A DNA stretch of 31,807 nt from UMGS1649 sp045659265. GTDB lineage: Bacteria > Bacillota > Clostridia > TANB77 > CAG-465. Location of the stretch: the NCBI GenBank assembly GCA_045659265.1, contig JAZOWO010000112.1, forward strand, positions 1-31,807, given 5' to 3'. Each line of letters opens with the position of its first letter. Within the stretch, counting starts at the first letter, position 1. A program made the position numbers and the translations under genes. The notes beneath the pieces were generated by a model, which ran no database searches, was not told where the DNA came from, and worked only from the letters and a program-made list of their open reading frames with translations. Of the stretch, positions 1 to 7,656 are shown piece after piece.

Positions 1-516
1 GGTTATGTAACATGCTTAGTAGCTGGCTTTCTTCTACATTTTGCTTATGACTTCTTTAACGATAACTTTATTATTGGATTATTTACTCCAGTAAATGAAA
101 GTGTATCTGAACATCTAAAACTAATCTTCTTGCCATTTACATTATTTACAATATTCTTCTACTTCTACTCTAAAAAGAAGTTAACAAATGTATTTCTAAC
201 ATCCTTCTTAGCAAACATATTAGGTATGCTTGCAACAACTATTTCATTTTATATAGGAATTAAGTTTCTAGGTATGAATAATACAATATTTAACATATCT
301 ACATATGTATTTGGAATGACAGTATCCTTTATTATATTCTACTTTGGAATATATAACGATAATTTTCAAGATAATACCAAAGATTCAAATACATTAGGAA
401 TATGCGCTCTACTACTTCTTACAACACTATTTATACTTAACACCGTATTACCACTTAAACTACCAATTAACAAAGACCCTGTTAGCGGTAACTATGGGGT
501 GTTCAAAACAAAGTAA
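1..516 (+). CDS. DUF6512-like integral membrane protein, 3' part
   Basis: The frame is open from the first base, so the gene starts upstream and 171 residues are visible. An in-frame TTG at 130 is internal and is not taken as the start. The protein is very hydrophobic, with about four to five membrane segments separated by short charged loops. The visible N-terminal part reads HFAYDFF, then NESVSEHLKLIF, and the tail contains DPVSGNYG; these resemble the DUF6512 family of Firmicute membrane proteins as I remember it (NES-WEHLKL near the N-terminus, DP-TG-YG at the end). The function of that family is unknown to me. A terminator hairpin follows 30 bases after the stop. The family call is moderately sure; the membrane location is clear. 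Confidence 0.6.
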   Translation, partial: GYVTCLVAGFLLHFAYDFFNDNFIIGLFTPVNESVSEHLKLIFLPFTLFTIFFYFYSKKKLTNVFLTSFLANILGMLATTISFYIGIKFLGMNNTIFNISTYVFGMTVSFIIFYFGIYNDNFQDNTKDSNTLGICALLLLTTLFILNTVLPLKLPINKDPVSGNYGVFKTK

Positions 517-546
517 ACACGATAAATAAAATTAAATCAAAATAAA

Positions 547-570
547 AAAACACACCTTTCGGTGTGTTTT
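547..570. terminator. Bidirectional intrinsic terminator
   Basis: Perfect 10-bp stem AAAACACACC / GGTGTGTTTT with a TTTC loop. It is flanked by A-rich sequence on the left and T-rich sequence on the right. It lies between two convergent genes, the membrane protein (stop 516) and the pilin-like gene (stop 578), so it can serve both. Confidence 0.85.
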
Positions 571-577
571 AATATTC

Positions 578-1651
578 CTATTTTCCACAAGTGCCATCAC
601 AAGTTGAATGATGATAGTATATTATTTCTTCTGCAGGCGCTTTTGATATTGGTGCTGGCATAACAGTGTTTGGAGTATATGTTGTTTTACAAGAAATACA
701 CAATGTTTTTATGCTTACTGATATCATTTCATTAATTGTTCCATGAGAAATCGTGGTTAAACTCTCAGGAAAATATATATATTCTATATTAGTAGTAAAT
801 GTTTTTAAAGTAGAATTATAAAAATTCCCTATACCATCTGGCAAAATTCCTTTTGGGAAATTACCTATTTTGGTACCATTATATACACCAACAAAAAGTT
901 CATTTGCATATTGAGGTATAACCGGCGATTCTACCATATTCGCACAACCGTAAAACGCTTTAAATACAGAAGTTATATTTATACCACATATACTTTCTAA
1001 TATAGGATCATATGTTTCTTTTGTTTTATCTACTGCTTCCACTCTCCAACCAACTTGATTGTATGTCCCATTTGGAGGATACAGAGCAGCATTACCAAAA
1101 TCACAATCCTTCATTGTATACATATAATCCCCATAGTAATACGTATCTTTAAGCATAATTTGTTCCGGGAACTGATCTCCAGGTCCTAATTCATAAGAAG
1201 TATTATCTGTTGTTAAAATACCATTTATAGTAACTACTCCCGCTGCTTCATGCACAAACCTTCCACCTTCAGGTATTATTCCTGCATGATGTAGTTCTAG
1301 TGCATCATGATTATACTCTTCATAAACATTCTCATTTTGCTTATTACTCACACTTATTCCAGTATTGGAAATTTCAATTTTCCATTTGTCACTTGTTACG
1401 CCTTGTTCACTTAATTTCGTTGTAACTTCGTATATCAACTCTTCATCTCTATATTCATTCATATAAGCATCTGCCCATATTAACGAAGCCAAATCTTGTA
1501 CTTGCTGTTCATTTGTTAAACCTACCGCTTGACTTGCTTTGTCTATCACTCCAGTATTATTTAGAGATATTACTACGCTTGCAGCTAATATTATCATTAC
1601 TATTATTGTAATTACTAAAACTATTAATGATATACCTTTTTTATTTTGCAT
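578..1651 (-). CDS. Prepilin-like protein with BspA-like repeat region
   Basis: 357 residues. The N-terminus has a basic leader MQNKKG followed by a long hydrophobic helix starting ISLIVLVITIIVMIILA, which looks like a type IV prepilin cleaved after Gly6. Glu5 of the mature protein, usual in pilins, is absent (Val instead). Residues about 30-70 continue the helix (NNTGVIDKASQAV), followed by a globular domain. Around residues 225-310 the motif FYGCANMVESPVIP and a later FPESLTTI resemble BspA/DUF285-type leucine-rich surface repeats. The C-terminal 40 residues carry four cysteines (CISC, CDGTCGK). SD GGAGG lies at 1661-1665, nine bases before the ATG. It is likely a secreted or pilus-like surface protein; its partner is unknown. 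The gene has its own promoter and a 200-nt leader. Confidence 0.7.
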   Translation of the reverse strand: MQNKKGISLIVLVITIIVMIILAASVVISLNNTGVIDKASQAVGLTNEQQVQDLASLIWADAYMNEYRDEELIYEVTTKLSEQGVTSDKWKIEISNTGISVSNKQNENVYEEYNHDALELHHAGIIPEGGRFVHEAAGVVTINGILTTDNTSYELGPGDQFPEQIMLKDTYYYGDYMYTMKDCDFGNAALYPPNGTYNQVGWRVEAVDKTKETYDPILESICGINITSVFKAFYGCANMVESPVIPQYANELFVGVYNGTKIGNFPKGILPDGIGNFYNSTLKTFTTNIEYIYFPESLTTISHGTINEMISVSIKTLCISCKTTYTPNTVMPAPISKAPAEEIIYYHHSTCDGTCGK

Positions 1652-1851
1652 TTTTTAATTCCTCCTTTTTGCATGCAAAAAGCAAAGCAGCACACATATT
1701 TCTATGTATGTTACTTTGCTTATTTATCCTTTATTTTAGGGTGCAAAAACGCTACTAATGTTTTTTCATTAGTAAATGTACCTGTGTGTGTGTGTGTGTG
1801 TACAGCCGCAAGGCTTTCAGCGCTTTTCATCTTTTACTTCACCCTCTTTAT
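1651..1851 (-). ncRNA. Structured 5' leader RNA of the pilin-like gene, possible regulatory switch
   Basis: Read on the minus strand from a predicted start near 1851. P1 AGGGUG (1845-1840) pairs with CACCCU (1743-1738). P2 AAAAGCGCU (1827-1819) pairs with AGCGUUUUU (1753-1745), nine pairs with one G-U. Inside P2 are a hairpin AGCC-UUGC-GGCU (1815-1804), a possible four-pair stem GUAC/GUAC (1803-1800 and 1781-1778) around the CA repeat, and ACUAAUG-A6-CAUUAGU (1773-1754). Downstream, AGCAAAG/CUUUGCU (1720-1714 and 1687-1681) encloses another stem. Next to the SD, UUUUUGCAUGCAAAAA (1681-1666) is self-complementary, and its 3' half UGCAAAAA can instead pair with UUUUUGCA at 1749-1742, opening P2. 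I do not recognise an Rfam class. The pairings are seen in the sequence; a regulatory role is inferred. Confidence 0.5.
1783..1801. repeat. (TG)n dinucleotide microsatellite
   Basis: Nine and a half uninterrupted TG units on the plus strand (CA in the leader transcript). It lies between two GUAC segments that could pair and so would form the loop of a leader hairpin. Tracts of this length are uncommon in bacterial chromosomes and can vary by slippage. Confidence 0.9.
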
Positions 1852-1857
1852 ATTTTT

Positions 1858-1886
1858 ATTTTATTACAAAAATTTTATTTTGTAAA
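1858..1886 (-). promoter_or_regulatory. Sigma-A-like promoter of the pilin-like gene
   Basis: TTTACA (1886-1881), 17-base spacer, TAAAAT (1863-1858) on the minus strand, each box one base from consensus. The expected start is near 1851, just before the first leader helix begins at 1845. The -35 box abuts the T-tract of the upstream exporter terminator. Confidence 0.6.
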
Positions 1887-1921
1887 TAAAAAATAAGCAT
1901 TCTTTTTATCCGAATGCCTAT
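1886..1921 (-). terminator. Intrinsic terminator of the ABC exporter operon
   Basis: On the minus strand, ATAGGCATTC (1921-1912) pairs with GAATGCTTAT (1902-1893) with one G-T wobble, followed by a run of T. It begins just after the exporter stop codon. Confidence 0.8.
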
Positions 1922-1928
1922 TTTCATA

Positions 1929-3764
1929 TTATAACTCAAATTGTGAATTGTATAATTCTGCATAGAAACCATTCTTTTCTATTAATGTTTCATGATTTCC
2001 TTGCTCTACAATATTACCATCTCTCATAACTAAGATTAAATCTGCATTTTTAATTGTAGATAATCTATGTGCAATTATGAATGATGTTCTATTTTCTGTT
2101 AATTTATCCATTGCTTTTTGAACAAGTTCTTCTGTTCTTGTATCTACATTAGAAGTTGCTTCATCTAATATTAAGAATGGTGCATCTTCTATCATACCAC
2201 GAGCAATTGTAAGTAATTGCTTTTGACCTGCAGAGATACTTTCATTGTCTGCAAGAACTGTATCATAGTTTTTAGGTAATGTTTTAATAAAGTGATGTAA
2301 TCCAACTTCACGACATACATCTTTTACTCTTTCTATATCTACATCGTCTCTATCATATACGATGTTTTCTTTTACAGTTCCTTCAAATAGCCAAGTATCT
2401 TGAAGTACCATAGTAAATAACTCGTGTATATTCTCTCTTGTTAATTTAGAAATATCTACTCCATCTATTTTAATCTTACCTGAATCTATTTCATAGAACT
2501 TCATAAGTAGATTTACCATAGTTGTTTTACCTGCACCAGTTGGACCAACTATTGCTATCTTTTGTCCTGGTTCTGCTGATGCTGTAAATCCTTTAATTGT
2601 TGGTTCTTCGTTTTCTTCATATTTGAACACAACATTTTCAAATTCTATTTTACCTTTAACCTTGTTCTTATCTAATTTCTTAGTAAACTCAGATTCATCT
2701 GCCATTTCTTTTTCATCTAAGAATTCAAATACTCTTTCACTTGCTGCGGCTGTTGTTTGAATTGATGTTAAGCTTTGAGCTATTTGTGAAAGTGGCGATG
2801 TAAACATTCTTACATAGCTAATAAACGCAACTATTATACCAAAGGAAATATATCCTTTCATTGTCATTAGCGCACCCACTATACATACTGCTACGTATCC
2901 AAAGTTGCCAACAAAGTGCATTATTGGTTGCATAAGTCCAGATAAGAATTGACTCATTTTATTACATTTATATAACTTCTTATTTAACTCATCGAATGTT
3001 TCTGTTGCTTGCTTTTTACCATTATATGCTTTTACAACTAAAAGCCCTGAATATATTTCTTCTATATGACCATTTAGTTTACCTAGTTCTTCTTGACGCA
3101 TTATGAAATACTTTTGAGACTTCTTAAGTATTGTACTCATAAGCACAAATCCAATTGCAGTTGTTGTTATTGCAACTAATGCTAATATCCAGTTCGTTAC
3201 AAACATCATAAATAATGTTCCTACAAACATAACCGAACAATATACAAGAGTAGACAAAGATGTGTTCATAGATTGAGCTATTGTATCTACATCGTTTGTT
3301 ACAATAGATAGTATGTCTCCTGTTTGGTGTTTATCAAAAAAGCTAAGTGGTAGTTTGTTTATCTTTTTAGATATTCTACTTCTTAAACTCTTTGCAAAGT
3401 AGTTAGCAACATGTGTCATTGAAATTGCTTCCAAAAATCCACAGAATGCACTTGTAAAATAAAGTGCTGCTATTGTAATAGTTATTTTTGTTACAGCTTC
3501 CATATTCATTGGAGCCATTAATCCTTTTTGGATTTCATTTGTTAAGCTCGCTAGTTTATCTGGCGCTGAAATAAATATTATAGAACTTATTATAGAAAAC
3601 ACTACACCTATTAGCATTAATATCTTCCATTTACCTAGTTCTTTCACAAGTCTTTTTACTGCTGACTTAAAATCTTTTGCTTTTTCGCCAGGTGCTCCTG
3701 GTGGGCCGCCTGGAGGTCCAAATCTTCTAGGAGGTCTACTTACTCTTTTTGTTTTATTATCCAT
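1929..3764 (-). CDS. ABC exporter subunit with canonical ATPase site
   Basis: 611 residues, a membrane domain fused to an ATPase. An unusual Pro/Gly-rich cytoplasmic tail (residues 8-26, GPPGGPPGAPG) precedes about six membrane helices (45-330). The ATPase domain has Walker A GPTGAGKT (407-414), a slightly altered signature ISAGQ (510-514), Walker B LILDE with catalytic Glu535, and H-loop His566. Its start overlaps the end of the upstream exporter gene by 8 bases, so the two are translationally coupled and almost certainly form a heterodimer. This subunit supplies the full catalytic Walker site, and its partner supplies the good signature. Family: type IV ABC exporters of the LmrCD/BmrCD/TM287-288 kind. 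The substrate (drug, lipid or peptide) cannot be read from the sequence. Confidence 0.92.
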   Translation of the reverse strand: MDNKTKRVSRPPRRFGPPGGPPGAPGEKAKDFKSAVKRLVKELGKWKILMLIGVVFSIISSIIFISAPDKLASLTNEIQKGLMAPMNMEAVTKITITIAALYFTSAFCGFLEAISMTHVANYFAKSLRSRISKKINKLPLSFFDKHQTGDILSIVTNDVDTIAQSMNTSLSTLVYCSVMFVGTLFMMFVTNWILALVAITTTAIGFVLMSTILKKSQKYFIMRQEELGKLNGHIEEIYSGLLVVKAYNGKKQATETFDELNKKLYKCNKMSQFLSGLMQPIMHFVGNFGYVAVCIVGALMTMKGYISFGIIVAFISYVRMFTSPLSQIAQSLTSIQTTAAASERVFEFLDEKEMADESEFTKKLDKNKVKGKIEFENVVFKYEENEEPTIKGFTASAEPGQKIAIVGPTGAGKTTMVNLLMKFYEIDSGKIKIDGVDISKLTRENIHELFTMVLQDTWLFEGTVKENIVYDRDDVDIERVKDVCREVGLHHFIKTLPKNYDTVLADNESISAGQKQLLTIARGMIEDAPFLILDEATSNVDTRTEELVQKAMDKLTENRTSFIIAHRLSTIKNADLILVMRDGNIVEQGNHETLIEKNGFYAELYNSQFEL

Positions 3765-5520
3765 TGCTTAATTCCTCCTCTGATAATTGTGAAAGTGCTA
3801 TTTCTTTATACACTTCGCAGTTTTGTAATAATTCTTTATGTGTGCCTTGACCTACCATTACACCTTGATCTAGAACTATTATCTTATCTGCATTCATTAT
3901 TGTACCAATTCTTTGTGCAACTATTATTGAAGTTGCATCCTTTGTATATTCTTTAAGTGCTTTTCTAAGATTACTATCTGTCTTATAGTCTAGTGCTGAG
4001 AAGCTATCATCAAAGATGTATATTTCAGGATCACGAGCTATGGCTCTTGCTATAGATATTCTTTGTTTTTGTCCACCAGAAATATTTGTTCCACCTTGTG
4101 CTAATTCTGTTTCATAACCTTCATCCATATTTTCTACGAAGTCTTTTGCTTGTGCTACTTCAATAGCCTCTTTAATCTTTTTAGGTTTCTTTTCGCCTTT
4201 ACCATTATCTCCATAAGATACATTAAAGTTTACAGAACCATCAAATATTACAGCTTTTTGTGAAACATATCCTATTTTGTTGTTTAGGAACTCCTGTGAG
4301 TATTTTTTAACATCCACACCATCTACTAACACAACACCTTCTGTTGCATCATAAAATCTTGGTATTAGGTTAATTAAAGTAGACTTACCACTACCAGTTG
4401 AACCAATAAATGCTACTGTTTCTCCTTTTTCTGCTCTAAACGAAATATCTTTAAGTAGATACTCATCAGCATCTGGATATTTGAAACATACATTTTTGAA
4501 TTCTACTGTTCCTCTTTCTTTAGTAGTGTTTTCTGTAAGCTCACCATCTTTTACAGTTATCTCTGTATCTAATACTTCATTTATTCTCTTAGCTGAAACT
4601 GCTGCTCTTGGGAACATTACAAATGTTACTGTAAGCATTAAGAAAGACATTATTACTTGAGTTGCATATGTACCAAATACAACCATGTCTCCAAATATAC
4701 CTATCTTTCCAGCTACAGGAGAATTCATAATTAACATTGCACCTATAAAATATATAGATAGTGTTACACCATGCATAACCATAGTCATAACCGGATCTAA
4801 GAATGCAAATGCTTTTTGGTTAGATAGTTGAAGATTTGTTAATTTTTTATTTACATCTTCAAACTTATCTTGTTGGTATTCTTCAGCATTAAAAGCTCTA
4901 ACAACTCTAATACCATTTAAGTTTTCTCTTGTTACTGAGTTAACTTTATCTATTAATTTTTGTACTATCTTAAATCTTGGAACTACTATAGCTATTAATA
5001 TACCTATTGTTGTTAAAAGTATTGCAACTGCTACTGCTGTAGCTATACTCCATTCTGTACTCTTACCTAATATTTTAGATATTGCCCACGCAGCTGTAAT
5101 TGGAGCTTTTACTATATGCATAAGTCCAATACCCACTAGCATTTGTACTTGACCAATATCGTTTGTTGTTCTAGTAATTAAACTACTAGTTGAAAATTCT
5201 TTTATTTCATTTATAGAAAGATTACATACTTTATTAAATAATTTCTTTCTAATTTTCATTGAAAATGTTGCTGCTAAACTAGATGTTTGGTATTTAGTAA
5301 ATACCATAAACATTAAACTTCCTAATGCGCATGCAAGCATTAATGCACCATTTGTTAATATGTCTACCATCTTGCTACCCGCTGTTTGTACTAAAACAGT
5401 AACTTCAGACATATAGTCTGGCATTTTAAGATCTAAAAATACTTGACACACAACAAGCGCAATTATTAAAAACACACATATTAAATCTCTTTTATTCAAA
5501 ACTTTTAATAATTTAAACAT
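3757..5520 (-). CDS. ABC exporter subunit with degenerate ATPase site
   Basis: 587 residues, six membrane helices (about 15-305) fused to an ATPase. Walker A GSTGSGKS (373-380) and signature ISGGQ (480-484) are intact. The residue after the Walker B aspartate is Asp505 instead of the catalytic Glu, and the H-loop residue is Gln536 instead of His. This is the pattern of the non-hydrolysing site in heterodimeric exporters and fits pairing with the downstream subunit. It is the first gene of a two-gene operon with its own promoter. SD AGAGGAAGGG lies 4-15 bases before the ATG. No linked regulator is present, so the inducer and the cargo stay unknown. Confidence 0.92.
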   Translation of the reverse strand: MFKLLKVLNKRDLICVFLIIALVVCQVFLDLKMPDYMSEVTVLVQTAGSKMVDILTNGALMLACALGSLMFMVFTKYQTSSLAATFSMKIRKKLFNKVCNLSINEIKEFSTSSLITRTTNDIGQVQMLVGIGLMHIVKAPITAAWAISKILGKSTEWSIATAVAVAILLTTIGILIAIVVPRFKIVQKLIDKVNSVTRENLNGIRVVRAFNAEEYQQDKFEDVNKKLTNLQLSNQKAFAFLDPVMTMVMHGVTLSIYFIGAMLIMNSPVAGKIGIFGDMVVFGTYATQVIMSFLMLTVTFVMFPRAAVSAKRINEVLDTEITVKDGELTENTTKERGTVEFKNVCFKYPDADEYLLKDISFRAEKGETVAFIGSTGSGKSTLINLIPRFYDATEGVVLVDGVDVKKYSQEFLNNKIGYVSQKAVIFDGSVNFNVSYGDNGKGEKKPKKIKEAIEVAQAKDFVENMDEGYETELAQGGTNISGGQKQRISIARAIARDPEIYIFDDSFSALDYKTDSNLRKALKEYTKDATSIIVAQRIGTIMNADKIIVLDQGVMVGQGTHKELLQNCEVYKEIALSQLSEEELSNG

Positions 5521-5548
5521 TTTTTACCCTTCCTCTTACTATTTTCAA

Positions 5549-5577
5549 ATTATATGCTTTTAAGGTTAAAAAGTCAA
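5549..5577 (-). promoter_or_regulatory. Sigma-A-like promoter of the ABC exporter operon
   Basis: TTGACT (5577-5572), 17-base spacer, TATAAT (5554-5549) on the minus strand, a near-perfect match about 30 bases before the ATG at 5520. It is back to back with the serS promoter. Confidence 0.82.
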
Positions 5578-5646
5578 CGAAAACAATATGTTAAGACAAT
5601 ATTTCACATAATAGATATATATTTTATTGTCATATATATTTTTTCC

Positions 5647-5675
5647 TTGAAATACTAACCTTTTTGTAATATAAT
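5647..5675 (+). promoter_or_regulatory. Sigma-A-like promoter of serS-engB
   Basis: TTGAAA (5647-5652), 17-base spacer, TATAAT (5670-5675). The start is expected near 5682, leaving a leader of only about 23 bases with AAGGAGG at 5691-5697. There is no room for a T-box. Confidence 0.85.
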
Positions 5676-5704
5676 ATACCTATGAATTTTAAGGAGGAAA
5701 GATT

Positions 5705-6994
5705 ATGTTAGACATTAAATTCGTACGCGAAAATCCCGACATAGTTAGGGAAAACATTAAAAAGAAATTTCAAGATAAAAAATTACCTCTAGTTGATGAA
5801 GTAATTGAGTTGGATAAACAAGTACGTTCCTTAAAACAACAAGGCGATGAATTAAGAACTAAAAGAAATACTATTAGCCAAACTATTGGTATGCTTATGA
5901 AAGACAAAAAAGTTGAAGAAGCAGGCTTAAGAAAAGTTGAAGTTGTTAAAATTAACGAAGAACTTGTACATATCGAAGAAGAAGAGGCTAAAGTATCCGC
6001 TATATTAAAAGAAAAAATGATGGTAATACCAAACATTATAGATGACTCTGTACCTATCGGTAAAGATGACAGCGAAAATGTTGAAGTAGAAAAATATGGT
6101 GAACCAGTTGTTCCAAGTTATGAAATACCATATCATGCAGATATTTTAGGTTACTTTGCAGGATTAGATAAAGAAGCTTCTGCAAGAACAAGTGGTAATG
6201 GATTCTATTATCTTATGGGAGATATGGCTAGACTACACTCTGCTATGATTTCTTATGCAAGAGACTTTATGATAAATAAAGGATTTACATACTGCATTCC
6301 ACCATTTATGATTAAATCTGATGTTGTGACTGGTGATATGAGCTTTGAAGAAATGGGTACAATGATGTATAAAATTGAAGGTGAAGATTTATACTTAATT
6401 GGTACTTCTGAACACTCTATGATTGGTAAATTCAAAAACCAAACAATAGATGAAAAGAATTTACCTCTAAACCTTACTTCTTATTCTCCATGTTTTAGAA
6501 AAGAAGTTGGAGCTCATGGTATTGAAGAAAGAGGCGTATATAGAGTACACCAATTCGAAAAACAAGAAATGGTTGTTCTATGTTTACCAGAAGAATCTAT
6601 GGATTGGTACAATAAAATGTGGAGCTATACAGTAGAATTCTTTAGAAGCTTAGACATCCCTGTAAGAACTCTAGAATGCTGCAGCGGAGATTTAGCTGAT
6701 CTTAAAGTTAAATCTTGTGATATTGAAGCTTGGTCACCAAGACAACAAAAATACTTTGAAGTTGGTTCTTGCTCTAACCTAACTGATGCACAAGCTAGAC
6801 GTCTAGGAATTCGTGCTAGAGGTGAAAATGGAAACTACTTCTTACACACATTAAACAACACAGTACTTGCTACTCCACGTGGATTAATTGCATTTGTAGA
6901 AAACAACTACAACGAAGATGGAACTATATCTATCCCAGAAGCATTAAGACCATATATGGGCGGACAAGATAAAATTTATCCAAAGAATAAATAA
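5705..6994 (+). CDS. serS: Seryl-tRNA synthetase
   Basis: 429 residues, the usual length. It charges tRNA-Ser (and the selenocysteine tRNA where present) with serine, using ATP, in the cytoplasm. The N-terminus starts MLDIKFVRENPDIVRENIKK and residues about 25-110 form the charged tRNA-binding coiled coil. The class II core follows, with motif 2 FRKEVGAHGIEERGVYRVHQF and motif 3 around residues 395-420 (TPRGLIAFVENN, ending with ALRPYMGG). The TGTSEH-type serine pocket appears as IGTSEHSMIG. The start is fixed by AAGGAGG eight bases upstream. It is first in an operon with engB. The short leader lacks a T-box, so the tRNA-sensing control common for Firmicute synthetases is not visible here. 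Confidence 0.97.
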   Translation: MLDIKFVRENPDIVRENIKKKFQDKKLPLVDEVIELDKQVRSLKQQGDELRTKRNTISQTIGMLMKDKKVEEAGLRKVEVVKINEELVHIEEEEAKVSAILKEKMMVIPNIIDDSVPIGKDDSENVEVEKYGEPVVPSYEIPYHADILGYFAGLDKEASARTSGNGFYYLMGDMARLHSAMISYARDFMINKGFTYCIPPFMIKSDVVTGDMSFEEMGTMMYKIEGEDLYLIGTSEHSMIGKFKNQTIDEKNLPLNLTSYSPCFRKEVGAHGIEERGVYRVHQFEKQEMVVLCLPEESMDWYNKMWSYTVEFFRSLDIPVRTLECCSGDLADLKVKSCDIEAWSPRQQKYFEVGSCSNLTDAQARRLGIRARGENGNYFLHTLNNTVLATPRGLIAFVENNYNEDGTISIPEALRPYMGGQDKIYPKNK

Positions 6995-7031
6995 TAACAA
7001 TAATTATACTAATATATATTAAAGGAGATTT

Positions 7032-7613
7032 ATGGAATACTTAAAAAATGTTGAGTTTGTAAAATCTGTATTTAATAAAGGTGATTTAATACGTGATGAT
7101 TTACCTATCATTGCTATGGTAGGCAAATCTAACGTTGGTAAATCTTCATTTATTAATACCCTTACAAATAATAAAAATACTGCTAAAGTTGGTCAAACAC
7201 CTGGTAAAACTAAATGCTTAAACTTTTTCTTAGTAGATAAGAAATTCTATTTAGTAGACCTTCCAGGATACGGCTACTCTACTATGTCTGAAAAAGAAAA
7301 AGAAAATATTAACAAGCTAACAAACTACTTTTTAGAGAATAATAAAAATATTAGACATATATTTTCTCTAATAGACATACGCCATCTTCCATCTAAAGAT
7401 GATAGAGCTATGTATGATTGGTTAGTAGCTTTAGAAAAAGATTTTACAATAATATTAAATAAAGCCGATAAACTTTCAAATGCTAAAATTGAAGCAAGTA
7501 TGAAAGATATGACTAAAGCATTATTTGCTAAAGAAACTATGATTCCATTCTCTGCTGAAACTAAATTAAACTTAGATAAAGTATTAGATATAATTAAAGA
7601 AAAGATGAATTAG
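7032..7613 (+). CDS. engB: Ribosome biogenesis GTPase EngB/YsxC
   Basis: 193 residues, typical for the YihA/YsxC family, an essential GTPase for late assembly of the large ribosomal subunit. G1 is GKSNVGKS (31-38), G2 lies around the KVGQTPGKTK segment, G3 is DLPG followed by YGYS, and G4 is NKAD; G5 is near FSAETK. Strong SD AAAGGAG lies 5 bases before the ATG. It follows serS by 37 bases with no promoter seen, so it is probably co-transcribed, and it is followed directly by a strong terminator. Confidence 0.96.
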   Translation: MEYLKNVEFVKSVFNKGDLIRDDLPIIAMVGKSNVGKSSFINTLTNNKNTAKVGQTPGKTKCLNFFLVDKKFYLVDLPGYGYSTMSEKEKENINKLTNYFLENNKNIRHIFSLIDIRHLPSKDDRAMYDWLVALEKDFTIILNKADKLSNAKIEASMKDMTKALFAKETMIPFSAETKLNLDKVLDIIKEKMN

Positions 7614-7620
7614 ATATGTT

Positions 7621-7650
7621 AAAAGCAACGGTTTATCCGTTGCTTTTTTT
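7621..7650 (+). terminator. Intrinsic terminator after engB
   Basis: Perfect 11-bp stem AAAAGCAACGG / CCGTTGCTTTT with loop TTTAT and a T-run to 7650. On the opposite strand the T-tract is weaker, but the hairpin may also end the convergent pilin-like gene, whose stop is at 7657. Confidence 0.88.
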
Positions 7651-7656
7651 CTAATC

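Noticed and set aside
130..516. Start of the first gene at 130
   Set aside because: The codon is TTG with no SD, and the frame is open and family-like back to base 1, so the gene simply begins outside the window.
1783..1801. CRISPR or tandem repeat array
   Set aside because: It is a plain dinucleotide run without spacers; no repeat-spacer pattern exists in the window.
1651..1851. Known cyclic-di-GMP riboswitch in the pilin leader
   Set aside because: The position would fit, but the conserved GGCAAA / GACGCAAAGCC core of class I is missing and I see no class II core either.
1646..1885. Plus-strand open frame across the pilin leader
   Set aside because: Its product is low-complexity, dominated by the TG repeat (VCVCVC) and Phe/Leu runs. 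It has no ribosome site, and the region is better explained as a minus-strand structured leader.
5521..5704. T-box leader in front of serS
   Set aside because: The promoter lies about 30 bases before the ATG, so the leader is far too short and no T-box sequence or antiterminator is present.
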